Of a stretch of DNA of 64,000 bases, positions 25,676 through 33,987 are shown piece after piece. A program made the translations under genes and the position numbers. Below the pieces are notes generated by a model. That model made no database searches. It was not told where the DNA came from and saw only the letters and a program-made list of their open reading frames with translations. This DNA comes from Effusibacillus dendaii. Its GTDB lineage: Bacteria > Bacillota > Bacilli > Tumebacillales > Effusibacillaceae. The stretch lies in NCBI RefSeq assembly GCF_015097055.1, contig NZ_AP023366.1, forward strand, positions 1,154,501 through 1,218,500. Direction: 5' to 3'. Each line of letters starts with the position of its first letter. Positions within the stretch are counted from its first letter, which is position 1.

Positions 25676-26971
25676 TCAGCTCCCCACGTTTTCCACACTT
25701 TCATCATAATGCGTGTTTACCATTGTTCTAGTACCTGGTAAAAAGAAGCAAAATACCAGGGAAAGTGCAAGCCCCGCCATCATGAATCCACCGAATATCA
25801 AAGGCGATGGGCCAAATGATTTCGCCATTGGGGTCCACATCATAGGTCCAAAACCAACAATCGCTGCCGCTACCTGATATCCGACCGACAACCCGGTGTA
25901 TCGGACTTTGGCCGGAAAGAGTTCAGAGAATAATGTACCTTGTGTAGAAAAAACAGCCCCCCAGGTGATACCGAGCACGACCACCTGCATAAAGTACAGC
26001 CAGCCGGCCCCTTCTCTGATCATTGTAAAATAAGGGACCGCGAGAAGGAATAGAAGGATCAAACCTCCTATATAGATGAATTTCCGGCCGATAAAATCAG
26101 AAAGGTAACCAAAAAGTGGGATGGTAACAAGCATTGTTGCGCAACCAATGGTGAGAGCGGTTAAGGCTACATCGCGGGAGTACCCCAAATAAACAGTGGC
26201 ATAGACAAGCACAAACGACATGGTAAATACGTTCATGAACCCGTCACCAATTTTCAGGCCAATTGCACGCAACACATTTCTCCAATCGTTGCGAAATGTT
26301 TCGATAAAGGGCACCTTCGCAAGATCTCCGCTTGCCTTCTGCTTTTGAAAGGCTGGGGTTTCCTCTACCCCGCTCCGGACCCAGATCGCCAGAGCAATGA
26401 GGACACCGCTTAAAAGGAAGGGAATCCGCCATCCCCAGGTAATAAACTGGTTATTTGTAGTTAAAGAACTAGCGAGCGTAAAACTGAGGGACCCGGTAAC
26501 CAGACCGATAGGAACTCCTAACTGGGGAATTGAACCGTAAAGCCCACGAACTCCCTTCGGTGCAGATTCTGTTGCCAACAGGATGGCTCCACCCCATTCA
26601 CCACCTAATGCAATGCCCTGGATAAGCCGCAGGATAACCAATAAAATCGGAGCCAACAGGCCCACTTGTGCATAAGTAGGGAGAAGACCAATAAGCATCG
26701 AACTGCCTCCCATACCAACAAGCGTAAAAATGAGCGCCGCCTTTCGCCCTATGCGATCCCCCATGTGACCGAACAGGGCGCTGCCGATCGGCCGGGCGGC
26801 ATAACCTGCTCCGAAGGTGACAAATGCGAGAAGAAGTGAAATTGCAGGATCTTGATTGGGAAAAAACAGTTTGGAAAAAACCAAGCCAGTGGCCGTTCCA
26901 TATAAATAGAAATCATACCATTCGATGACCGAACCAACCAGACTGGCGAAGAGAACGCGGCTTTTGTTCAT
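25676..26971 (-). CDS. MHS-family MFS transporter
   Basis: This 12-helix major facilitator of the metabolite:H+ symporter (MHS) family belongs with shikimate, alpha-ketoglutarate and benzoate-type carriers. The protein (431 aa from ATG 26971, AAGGGG upstream) begins with the family-typical SVIEWYDFYLYGTATGLVF and has the loop signature HMGDRIGRKAALIF (about 73-86). It follows the ligase-thiolase-DUF35 genes on the same strand and so probably imports the carboxylic acid they activate. The substrate is unknown. Confidence 0.88.
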   Translation of the reverse strand: MNKSRVLFASLVGSVIEWYDFYLYGTATGLVFSKLFFPNQDPAISLLLAFVTFGAGYAARPIGSALFGHMGDRIGRKAALIFTLVGMGGSSMLIGLLPTYAQVGLLAPILLVILRLIQGIALGGEWGGAILLATESAPKGVRGLYGSIPQLGVPIGLVTGSLSFTLASSLTTNNQFITWGWRIPFLLSGVLIALAIWVRSGVEETPAFQKQKASGDLAKVPFIETFRNDWRNVLRAIGLKIGDGFMNVFTMSFVLVYATVYLGYSRDVALTALTIGCATMLVTIPLFGYLSDFIGRKFIYIGGLILLFLLAVPYFTMIREGAGWLYFMQVVVLGITWGAVFSTQGTLFSELFPAKVRYTGLSVGYQVAAAIVGFGPMMWTPMAKSFGPSPLIFGGFMMAGLALSLVFCFFLPGTRTMVNTHYDESVENVGS

Positions 26972-27046
26972 AGATCTTACCCCTTTACATATCCACTGGC
27001 AGTAACCTGCCGTAATAGTTTTGAAATACACCCAATAGCATTCTTT

Positions 27047-27352
27047 TTATTCAAACCAATAAACGGAGTCATCCATTCTATGAAGTTCAACCCTTTGATC
27101 AATGGCTGGCTGCCCCCCAACAAGACGACCTGTAACTCGAGGACCTTCATCTAAGTCCACTAAAATAATGTGATAAGGAGCTTGTGAAGCAAACTTTTCT
27201 GGTGCTATATAGATCGTTGTAAAGGAATAAATTTTACCTGTTCCACTTACCTTGGTTTCAACTAGTTCCTCACTGTAGCAATGAGGACAAACATACTTGG
27301 GAGGAACGGAGACGTTTTTACAACCTTCACAAGATAATAATGTCATATCCAT
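27047..27352 (-). CDS. DUF35 zinc-ribbon/OB-fold acyl-CoA-associated protein
   Basis: This 101-residue protein has the rubredoxin-like zinc ribbon CEGC...CPHC (residues 8-11 and 22-25) followed by an OB-fold (GKIYSFTTIY, VTGRLVGG). DUF35 proteins form complexes with SCP2-type thiolases, retro-aldolases or MaoC hydratases and bind acyl-CoA. Its start lies 2 nt past the thiolase stop codon, which supports a complex of the two products. It is a partner or regulatory subunit and is not itself catalytic. Confidence 0.9.
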   Translation of the reverse strand: MDMTLLSCEGCKNVSVPPKYVCPHCYSEELVETKVSGTGKIYSFTTIYIAPEKFASQAPYHIILVDLDEGPRVTGRLVGGQPAIDQRVELHRMDDSVYWFE

Positions 27353-27354
27353 GA

Positions 27355-28491
27355 TTACATCCCCTTTCCTTCAAAAATGTGGACAATCGAATACGCTCCA
27401 GTTCCCCCTAGATTTTGCGCCAATCCAATTCTCGCTCTTTCGACTTGATTGACCGATGTCCCTCGGAGTTGACTTACAATTTGTACAATTTGGGATACAC
27501 CTGTAGCTCCAATCGGATGACCACGCGAGAGTAACCCTCCACTCGTGTTGACAGGGACCTTCCCACCATGTTTTGTTAAACCATTTTCAATGGCTTTCCA
27601 CCCGGATCCTTTTTCAAAGAAACCTAAATCTTCAATAGCCAGAATCTCGGTCATGGCGAAACAATCATGAAGTTCTACTACATCAATGTCGTCCGGACCA
27701 AGCCCTGCTCGTTCATATGCCTGGCGTGCGCTTTCCCGAATAGCCCCGATACTTAATAGGTCGGGAATATCCTGCATAAGCGGTGGTCCTGATGCTTGAC
27801 CGGATGCAATTACTTTAATCCCTTGATCTCCCGCGGTAATAACGACAGCTGCCGCTCCATCGGTAATCGGTGAACAGTGGAATAAACCAAGAGGTGCCGT
27901 GACTGGATGCGCCTGCATGATTTCTTCCAGTGTGGTTTCTTTTCTAAACTGTGCCTTCGGATTATTCATGGCATACTCTCGATTTTTCAGGGCAACCATG
28001 GCAAGGTGTTCTTTACCCGCTCCGTACTCGTACATATATCGATTTGCAACAACCCCAAAAAATCCCGGGAAAGTGAGACCCGATACTCCTTCATTTGAAT
28101 CATTATCCATCGCCGAATTAATCGCTTGAGTAACCAGGCTTGTAGGTGCATGGGTCATTTTCTCAACACCTACAACTAGCACAGTATTATATATACCTGC
28201 AGCTACCATCTGATAAGCTTGACGGAATGCAATGCCCCCGGATGCACAGGCACCTTCTGTTTTTGCTGCTGGTATAGATCCTAATCCTAGTTCTCTAGCT
28301 AAGATTGAACCCATAATTTCCTGTCCCGCTAACTGTCCGCCTAGAAAATTCCCTACATAAATCGCATCTACCTTAGGCCTTCCCGCATCCAACAATGCCT
28401 CACGGCAAGCCGCTAAAGCAAGTGATTTTAAGGAAGATTCATGCTTTCCAAATCTGGTCATCCCCAATCCCGTAACAGAAACATTCCTCAT
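27355..28491 (-). CDS. SCP2-type thiolase (acetyl-CoA acyltransferase-like)
   Basis: This thiolase of the sterol carrier protein X group (378 aa) would cleave 3-ketoacyl-CoA or catalyse a retro-aldol step on an acyl-CoA. The nucleophilic cysteine lies in EGACASGGIAFRQ (about 80-92), an ELHDCFA motif is near 271-277, and the catalytic histidine is in RGHPIGATG (about 322-330). Coupling to DUF35 resembles the steroid side-chain retro-aldolase pair Ltp2-ChsH2, although here the cysteine is retained. It lies 80 nt after the CoA ligase gene in the same direction. Confidence 0.9.
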   Translation of the reverse strand: MRNVSVTGLGMTRFGKHESSLKSLALAACREALLDAGRPKVDAIYVGNFLGGQLAGQEIMGSILARELGLGSIPAAKTEGACASGGIAFRQAYQMVAAGIYNTVLVVGVEKMTHAPTSLVTQAINSAMDNDSNEGVSGLTFPGFFGVVANRYMYEYGAGKEHLAMVALKNREYAMNNPKAQFRKETTLEEIMQAHPVTAPLGLFHCSPITDGAAAVVITAGDQGIKVIASGQASGPPLMQDIPDLLSIGAIRESARQAYERAGLGPDDIDVVELHDCFAMTEILAIEDLGFFEKGSGWKAIENGLTKHGGKVPVNTSGGLLSRGHPIGATGVSQIVQIVSQLRGTSVNQVERARIGLAQNLGGTGAYSIVHIFEGKGM

Positions 28492-28571
28492 ACCTTACCC
28501 TCCAATATTCTTTCTATCCCAATGCCAGACGCTACTATCATCACCTCCACGATACTTGACTTCACTTATAC

Positions 28572-30146
28572 CTAAGAATTTGCTTTGAATCCTTCTTCAT
28601 TTCTTTGCCGTAGAACTTGTTTCTGAATCTTTCCGACTGAGGTACGAGGAAATTCAGAAATAAACTCAATGGAATCCGGAACTTTGAATTTTGCCAATCG
28701 TTCACGACAGTAGGAAAGGAGCTCCTCTTCTGATATGTCATGATTATTATGTAAAATGACATAAGCCTTAATCGCTTCATCGCGCATCGGATCGGGAATG
28801 CCAATTACGGCTGCTTCATATACACTCGGATGTTCTGCAAGAACACTCTCAACCTCGTTTGCCGCAACATTTTCGCCTGCTCGTTTAATCATATCCTTAA
28901 TTCGGTCAACAAAGTAAAAGTAACCGTCATCGTCAATCCGTGCATTATCTCCTGTGTACAGCCATCCATCTCTCAGTGCTTCTGCCGTTGCCACCGGGTT
29001 CTTAAAATACCCTTTCATCAAAGTACGACCCGGTATTCCTTTCACAACGATTTGTCCCACTTGCCCTGTAGGTACTTCCTTTCCTTCTTCATCAACCACT
29101 TTCACTTCATAACCAATAGTCGGCCTGCCGATACTCATGTTTTTACGGATCCCATCTATAGGATTCATCAAGGGAACTCCAACGGTTTCCGTCATTCCGT
29201 ACATCTGTAATAAAGAAACATTATACTTGTCCTCAAACATCGTTAATTGCTCCTGTGTAACCGATTGAGCGAACCAGATGATCCTTAATGAATTATCTTG
29301 GTCTGCAGGATCATAATTCTGGGCGAGAATCATCCTGATCGGTGCAGCAAATAAAGAGCCGACCGTCGCCCCAAGTCGTTTTGCCTGTTTGAAATAACGG
29401 GAAGCACTAAACCGCTCTGTAATCGCAATGCTAGCCCCTACAACAAAGGCTGACATAGCCGAATAGTATTGGGCATTACCATGAAACAGAGGAAGAACTA
29501 TGAATTGCCTATCATCTGGTGATAAGCGAATTGACTTTGACATCACTTCTCCTGTAAACAGGTAGTTCGCGTGAGTGATCTGAACCCCTTTAGGCTTGGA
29601 TGTGGTGCCCGATGTATAAAGCATTGCAGCAACATCTTCCGAATCCAAAGGAATTTTTGGAATTTCTGGCTTAGCTTTTGCTATCAACTGATTCATGTTT
29701 TGATCTACATAATCGTCCCCTTCATAACGGGTCAGCAGAATTTCCTGCAGATGCGGTAATCTGCTACGTATACCTGTGAACTTTTCCAAATACTCTTCTT
29801 CTGTGATAAGTAAAATGGATTCCGAGTGATTCAAGACATACTCCATTTCGTCTGCTGTGGATAAAATATTCGTTGGAACCATAATGGCTCCGATATTAGC
29901 CAAGGCAAACCATGAGGTCATAAATTCCAGACAATTTGGCAGGTGCAATGTTACATGATTCCCTTTCGTTACACCAAGATCCAAGAATACTCGACTCAGA
30001 CGATTGACTTGATCAGCAAATTCGCCATAAGTTAATTTAAAATTCCTTTGCTCTTGATCCTCAAAAAGGAGAAAAGTTTTATCCCGATGCATAGCGGTTT
30101 TCTCATTTAATAAATCGCGCAGAGTTTTATTTCCAATAATGTCCAC
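28572..30146 (-). CDS. AMP-forming acyl-CoA ligase (CaiC-like)
   Basis: This ANL-superfamily ligase activates a carboxylic acid to its CoA thioester through an acyl-adenylate. In 524 residues it shows the P-loop MLYTSGTTSKPKGV (about 171-184), GMTETVG, the TGDNARIDDDGYFYFVDR hinge region and the catalytic lysine in SVGKIQKQ near 510. Resemblance is to crotonobetaine/carnitine-CoA and medium-chain ligases, but substrate is not determined. The start is GTG at 30146 with AAGGAGG 5 nt upstream. Its promoter carries a 16-bp operator and the leader carries a cre site. Confidence 0.92.
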   Translation of the reverse strand: MDIIGNKTLRDLLNEKTAMHRDKTFLLFEDQEQRNFKLTYGEFADQVNRLSRVFLDLGVTKGNHVTLHLPNCLEFMTSWFALANIGAIMVPTNILSTADEMEYVLNHSESILLITEEEYLEKFTGIRSRLPHLQEILLTRYEGDDYVDQNMNQLIAKAKPEIPKIPLDSEDVAAMLYTSGTTSKPKGVQITHANYLFTGEVMSKSIRLSPDDRQFIVLPLFHGNAQYYSAMSAFVVGASIAITERFSASRYFKQAKRLGATVGSLFAAPIRMILAQNYDPADQDNSLRIIWFAQSVTQEQLTMFEDKYNVSLLQMYGMTETVGVPLMNPIDGIRKNMSIGRPTIGYEVKVVDEEGKEVPTGQVGQIVVKGIPGRTLMKGYFKNPVATAEALRDGWLYTGDNARIDDDGYFYFVDRIKDMIKRAGENVAANEVESVLAEHPSVYEAAVIGIPDPMRDEAIKAYVILHNNHDISEEELLSYCRERLAKFKVPDSIEFISEFPRTSVGKIQKQVLRQRNEEGFKANS

Positions 30147-30189
30147 AGTATCCTCCTTAACCGCATTAAGCGGAATTCATTACCCACAA

Positions 30190-30203
30190 TGAAAGCGCTC
30201 TCA
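30190..30203 (-). promoter_or_regulatory. cre site (CcpA) in the ligase leader
   Basis: TGAAAGCGCTCTCA agrees at every defined position with the Bacillus cre consensus TGWAANCGNTNWCA. It lies 44 nt upstream of the ligase GTG and downstream of its promoter, where CcpA would act as a roadblock under good carbon supply. Confidence 0.72.
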
Positions 30204-30245
30204 CGCGAGCGAATAAAGCACATATTGAAATTACAAACCACAGTC

Positions 30246-30261
30246 AGAGACTATAGTCTCT
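30246..30261. promoter_or_regulatory. Perfect 16-bp palindrome, likely TetR operator
   Basis: AGAGACTATAGTCTCT is a perfect palindrome placed 8 nt downstream of the -10 box of the ligase promoter, across the expected transcription start. The TetR gene at 30487 is transcribed divergently from the same 340-bp gap. Confidence 0.7.
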
Positions 30262-30268
30262 TAAGGGA

Positions 30269-30297
30269 ATTCTAGATTAACCATTTTAATTTGTCAA
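30269..30297 (-). promoter_or_regulatory. Sigma-A promoter of the acyl-CoA ligase operon
   Basis: The minus strand has a perfect TTGACA (30297-30292), 17 nt and TAGAAT (30274-30269). Transcription would begin near the palindromic operator, leaving a leader of roughly 115 nt that contains the cre site. Confidence 0.82.
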
Positions 30298-30486
30298 TAT
30301 ATTTCAAATCTTACATAACTTATTCTTTTTATAATGTAGTTCAAAAATCTAGGTTTTGGCTCTAAAACATGCATGCAAATATACTTCATGTTAAAATGAT
30401 CAAAAAATACCTCTAATAATAAATAGACAACCTATTTCCGCAATTTTAATTTCATGAATTCTCAGTTTTTAAAAAGGAGAATTGTA

Positions 30487-31086
30487 ATGTCGCATTTAAC
30501 TCCCAGACAGATAAAAGCCCAACAAACGAAAAAGAGAATACTGGAAACTGCTTTGGATCTTTTTAGCAAAAAAGGGTTCGATCACGTCACTGTTGATGAA
30601 ATTGTAAATAAAAGCAAGACATCAAAGGGTGCGTTTTATGTACACTTTAAATCAAAATACGAGATCTTCCTTGAAAAGTTCAAAGAAATTGATGACTTCT
30701 ATGCTACTTTTATTCGGTCACTACCTGCAGGAACAAGCTCTCATGAAAAAATACTTCGTTTAACTGAATCCCAAATGATTTATCTAAGAGATTGCTTGGG
30801 AAAAGATCTGATAAGGACTGTTTATATGAGCGCCTTAATTCCGAATCCGGCTAATTACTTCTCGAATACGGACAGGGAACTCTATAAGATTGTTCATTCA
30901 TTTGTTAAAGAAGGACAGGAAGCAGGAGAAATCAAAAAAGAGCTTTCATCCAGTGAGATTACCATGTTGATTACTCGCTGTATGCGTGGAACACTTTACG
31001 ATTGGTGTTTGTTTGAAGAAAGTTTTGATCTATTAGCTGAAAGTCAAAAGTTCATCCGCGTTGTTTTAGCAGGAATAAAGGCGTAA
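30487..31086 (+). CDS. TetR/AcrR family transcriptional regulator
   Basis: The 199-residue TetR-type repressor starts at ATG 30487, with AAAAAGGAG 7-8 nt upstream, in preference to ATG 30454. The helix-turn-helix is at about residues 12-58 (ILETALDLFSKKGFDHVTVD, then SKGAFYVHFKSKYEIF). The C-terminal ligand domain is helical and diverse. Position opposite the CoA ligase operon and next to a perfect palindrome suggests it controls that operon in response to an acyl-CoA or the free acid. It resembles FadR-like repressors of fatty acid breakdown only in layout. Confidence 0.9.
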   Translation: MSHLTPRQIKAQQTKKRILETALDLFSKKGFDHVTVDEIVNKSKTSKGAFYVHFKSKYEIFLEKFKEIDDFYATFIRSLPAGTSSHEKILRLTESQMIYLRDCLGKDLIRTVYMSALIPNPANYFSNTDRELYKIVHSFVKEGQEAGEIKKELSSSEITMLITRCMRGTLYDWCLFEESFDLLAESQKFIRVVLAGIKA

Positions 31087-31137
31087 TCTACTGTGTTTTG
31101 AAACTGAGAAGGTTACAAGCATGGAAAAAAGGTTACC

Positions 31138-31251
31138 TTACATTTTATGAACGGCTTGTCCATATTTGCTTACATCTTCTTTTGCATATTTCAAAACTTC
31201 ACCAACGAAAAACTTGCATTCAAAGCGATTGTAACGCCGTTCTTTTGACAT
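31138..31251 (-). other. Short unassigned reading frame
   Basis: A 37-codon minus-strand frame begins MSKERRYNRFECKFFVGEVL and ends GQAVHKM. It lies directly downstream of the sigK remnant. No ribosome site is visible, and the frame continues upstream without an obvious start. It may be the tail of an unrelated decayed gene. I cannot assign a function. Confidence 0.2.
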
Positions 31252-31261
31252 CGTTTCGTGT

Positions 31262-31401
31262 TTACAACGTGTTGACAATGTGCACCACCAGCCACAGGTT
31301 ATGTTCAATCAGTACATTACGGAGTTTTCGTCACCTACGGTCATCAGCGTGAGGTGTTTCTCTTCATCCGTTTCGGGGAGCGGTTGAGGAAATGCATTGG
31401 A
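31262..31401 (-). pseudogene. Remnant of the N-terminal part of sigma-K (sigK)
   Basis: The minus strand encodes SNAFPQPLPETDEEKHLTLM-TVGDE, then after a one-base frameshift LRNVLIEHNLWLVVHIVNTL-stop. This matches region 1.2-2.1 of the mother-cell sporulation sigma factor SigK (in B. subtilis NNAFPQPL, MAKGDE and LIEHNLRLVAHIVKKF, from memory). Only about 45 codons survive; the core-binding and DNA-binding regions are missing. It occupies most of the 397-bp gap between the TetR gene and the dehydratase genes. A functional sigK must exist elsewhere if the organism sporulates. Confidence 0.8.
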
Positions 31402-31483
31402 ACATGGCGCCACGTCCCCAGATTCGGAGTTGGATTCTTTTTTAGGAGATGAAAGAGTTGTGATTGCCTGAGATCAGCGCCCT

Positions 31484-31930
31484 TCACAATGCGGGTAACG
31501 TGAAATACGGGAGTTTAATTTCGGCTCGGCCAGGAGCACAAATTTCGCCGTTTTGGTTGATCTCTTGTAAGTCCACCACCACAATTCCGCTACCGTCCTC
31601 CCTTTTCTTCTCTACAACGATTCCATGACAAGTTAAAATATCGCCCGGAACTGCGAACCGTTTAACAGTAACCGTTAAACTCTTTAATTCTCCGCAGGGC
31701 CCGGCCCAATCCGTACAAAGTTGGGTAAGAAAAGCACCATGCAAATGGGATTGAACCAGGACATCCGGATACCCTTCTTCTTTGGCGTAATTTTGATCGT
31801 AATGAATGCGATGTGCATTCCAAGTAATTGCGCTATAACGGAATAGTTTCACATACGTTGGTTTTCTTATCAGCGGCGGCAATTGATAACCCACTTCCAC
31901 TTGCTCGAAAGTTGGAGTACGCGCAGTCAT
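31484..31930 (-). CDS. MaoC-like enoyl-CoA hydratase/dehydratase
   Basis: This 148-residue hot-dog-fold protein has the hydratase-2-like segment SAITWNAHRIHYDQNYAKEE (about 33-52), which carries the Asp and His usual in R-specific hydratases, followed by a GYPDVLVQSHLHGAFL helix. It is paired with the related gene immediately upstream (27-nt gap). Together they probably form a heterodimeric 3-hydroxyacyl-CoA dehydratase. The pair may serve the CoA ligase-thiolase-DUF35 pathway lying beyond the sigK remnant. Confidence 0.85.
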   Translation of the reverse strand: MTARTPTFEQVEVGYQLPPLIRKPTYVKLFRYSAITWNAHRIHYDQNYAKEEGYPDVLVQSHLHGAFLTQLCTDWAGPCGELKSLTVTVKRFAVPGDILTCHGIVVEKKREDGSGIVVVDLQEINQNGEICAPGRAEIKLPYFTLPAL

Positions 31931-31957
31931 TATCCGTTCACCTCCTTGATTGCGTCT

Positions 31958-32503
31958 CTAACGCGCAATCATAGTTCTTGTACAAATGCTAAGGATCTGA
32001 TCTTTCTCAACCCGGTATATGTTCTTTATGGATAAAAAAGCGATCAAACCTTTACTCCCACGTTTGCTATAGGTATCAATAACCTCTGATGTTAAATAAA
32101 CATGGGTTCCTGCGACAAGTGGCTTGAAAAACCGCATTTCTTCCCCACCGCCCATGATTCGAATTCCCTGAAAACTTTGCGGAAGAAATCCTTCACTCTG
32201 ATGCGTACCATCACGGTTTAAATTTTCATCTGTTTCGCCTACACCCCAATCCACAATTGACGCCAAAAGATCAGGCGGTGCTATAATATCGGGATAACCG
32301 TGGTTTTGTGCAAATTCTTTATCATAGTATAAAGGGTTTTCATCCCCAACAGTTAGCGCATAGCGACGGATTAACATTGACGTTACTTGACCCAGATACA
32401 CCTCGTTTTTAGTTCCAATTAAGGTTTGGAAATACTCGGCAATCTGCTCAACGACGACATATCGTTTACCTCCAGCAATTGTCAGTCGGTTATCACTTTT
32501 CAT
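31958..32503 (-). CDS. FAS1-like dehydratase, MaoC N-terminal type
   Basis: This 181-residue hot-dog protein is of the FAS1-like dehydratase type. It has a YALTVGDENPLYYDKEFAQN motif (about 49-68) and a helix beginning HGYPDIIAPPDLLAS, followed by MGGGEEMRFFKPLVAGTHV. It lacks a convincing catalytic Asp-His pair like that of its downstream partner, as is common in the non-catalytic half of heterodimers. Its ATG overlaps the 3' end of modB by 11 nt, an unexpected union of molybdate transport and acyl-CoA genes. Confidence 0.84.
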   Translation of the reverse strand: MKSDNRLTIAGGKRYVVVEQIAEYFQTLIGTKNEVYLGQVTSMLIRRYALTVGDENPLYYDKEFAQNHGYPDIIAPPDLLASIVDWGVGETDENLNRDGTHQSEGFLPQSFQGIRIMGGGEEMRFFKPLVAGTHVYLTSEVIDTYSKRGSKGLIAFLSIKNIYRVEKDQILSICTRTMIAR

Positions 32504-33158
32504 ATTCCGGTCTTCGGATTTTATGGATAGAACTTAATAAAAGAAAAGACAATACCATAATGGAGAGTATCCAATAAGACGCGAGTCTGATATTTCCGGA
32601 CTCGGATGCCATGTAAATAGCTGTGGGAATCGTTTCGGTTTTTCCGGGAATAACCCCCGCAAACATCAACGTAGCCCCAAATTCGCCAATTCCCCTGGCA
32701 AAGCCGAACATATATCCCGATAACAGGAATCTCCACGCCAAAGGGAGAGTTATATGCCGAAAGACTAGCCATTCACTTGCCCCCGCGGATCGAAACGTAT
32801 CCTCTAAATCCTTATTCACGGATTCAAAACCGGTTTTCAGAGTCTGGTAGACAAGTGGAAACGCTACAACAGCAGCCGCAACTACGGCTGCCCACCAGGT
32901 AAAAACGATTGGTACGCCAAAGAGCCACTCAATAAAATGTCCCAACCAACTATTTTTACCAAACAGAAAAAGAAGCCCGAATCCTATAACGGTTGGCGGA
33001 AGGACGAGGGGAAGCATCAAAATGGTCTCAACAAGTAACTTCCCCTTAAATTTGCGGCGAGCCATCCCCCAAGCAAAGACAATTGCGAAAGCGAATGCGA
33101 TAACACTTGCCAAAAGCGTAACCTGTACAGAGATTACAACAGGCGACCAGAAATCCAT
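32493..33158 (-). CDS. modB: Molybdate ABC transporter permease
   Basis: This is the inner-membrane permease of a ModABC-type molybdate importer, 221 aa, with five to six hydrophobic helices. The EAA loop with the invariant glycine is visible in DTFRSAGASEWLVFRHITLPLA (about 139-160). It directly abuts modA (stop and start share a base). No modC ATPase gene follows; the next gene is a dehydratase. Confidence 0.93.
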   Translation of the reverse strand: MDFWSPVVISVQVTLLASVIAFAFAIVFAWGMARRKFKGKLLVETILMLPLVLPPTVIGFGLLFLFGKNSWLGHFIEWLFGVPIVFTWWAAVVAAAVVAFPLVYQTLKTGFESVNKDLEDTFRSAGASEWLVFRHITLPLAWRFLLSGYMFGFARGIGEFGATLMFAGVIPGKTETIPTAIYMASESGNIRLASYWILSIMVLSFLLLSSIHKIRRPEYEK

Positions 33159-33982
33159 TATTTTTTCACCTCTGTCTCGAAGCCATACTTGGTAAAGAGG
33201 GCGGTTGCTTCCGATTCGCGTAACCAGTTATACAGGGTTTGGGCCTCTTTTACATGCTTGGAGTTTTTCGTAATTCCAATTGGATAGAGAATGGGGGAAT
33301 GGGTTTTTTCGTCAGCGGTTGCCGCGATCTTGACTTTGTCTGAAGAAGCGGCATCCGTTTTATAAACGATACCGGCGTCCACATTTCCGGTTTCCACGTA
33401 AGCAAGAACTTGGCGAACATCTTTTGCATAAACGAATTTTGCCTGTAAGCTTTCCCAAATGCCGATTTGGGTAAGGGTTTGCTTTGCATATGTGCCAGCG
33501 GGAACCGATTCCGGTTCCCCTATCGCAATCTTCTTGACGGATTGATTTTTCAGATCCGCAAATGTTCTGATTTCCGATTTGGATTCTTTCGAAACGATCA
33601 ATACAAGCTTATTGGCTAATAAGTCCGTTTCATTCTGTGGATCGATCAGATTCTTCTGAATCAATTCGTCCATCTGTTTGGCACCAGCGGAGATGAATAT
33701 ATCGGCTGGCGCCCCTTGTTCAATTTGTCGCTGCAGGGTACCTGAAGATCCGTAGCTGATAACAAGTTTTTGACCGGGATGCGAAGACTCGTATTTAGGG
33801 GCCAGTTCCTTCATGACGTCCCCTAAACTTGCAGCGGCCAATACGTACAATTCAACAGTGGGAGCTTGCTTTTTTCCGGAGTTCTGATTGTCGGAAGCCC
33901 CCTGTTGAGAAATGCAACCTACAATTGACCCAAGCAGCACTAACGTGGCGGTGATTGATGCAAAACGTCCGATTCGATTCAT
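33158..33982 (-). CDS. modA: Molybdate ABC transporter substrate-binding lipoprotein
   Basis: This is a lipoprotein that captures molybdate or tungstate. The signal peptide ends in lipobox IVGC, with Cys23. The mature part follows the ModA pattern: LYVLAAASLGDVMKELAPKYE (about 46-66), SYGSSGTLQRQIEQGAPADIFIS and later VDAGIVYKTDA. Length (274 aa) is normal. It lies 5 nt after the mocA-like gene and shares a junction base with modB. Confidence 0.94.
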   Translation of the reverse strand: MNRIGRFASITATLVLLGSIVGCISQQGASDNQNSGKKQAPTVELYVLAAASLGDVMKELAPKYESSHPGQKLVISYGSSGTLQRQIEQGAPADIFISAGAKQMDELIQKNLIDPQNETDLLANKLVLIVSKESKSEIRTFADLKNQSVKKIAIGEPESVPAGTYAKQTLTQIGIWESLQAKFVYAKDVRQVLAYVETGNVDAGIVYKTDAASSDKVKIAATADEKTHSPILYPIGITKNSKHVKEAQTLYNWLRESEATALFTKYGFETEVKK

Positions 33983-33987
33983 TGACT

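Noticed and set aside
25480-25731. Plus-strand 83-codon frame with an AbrB-like stretch (RIRLPQEFLEPAGM)
   Set aside because: It has no ribosome site, runs into the transporter gene on the other strand, and the resemblance is limited to about 15 residues.
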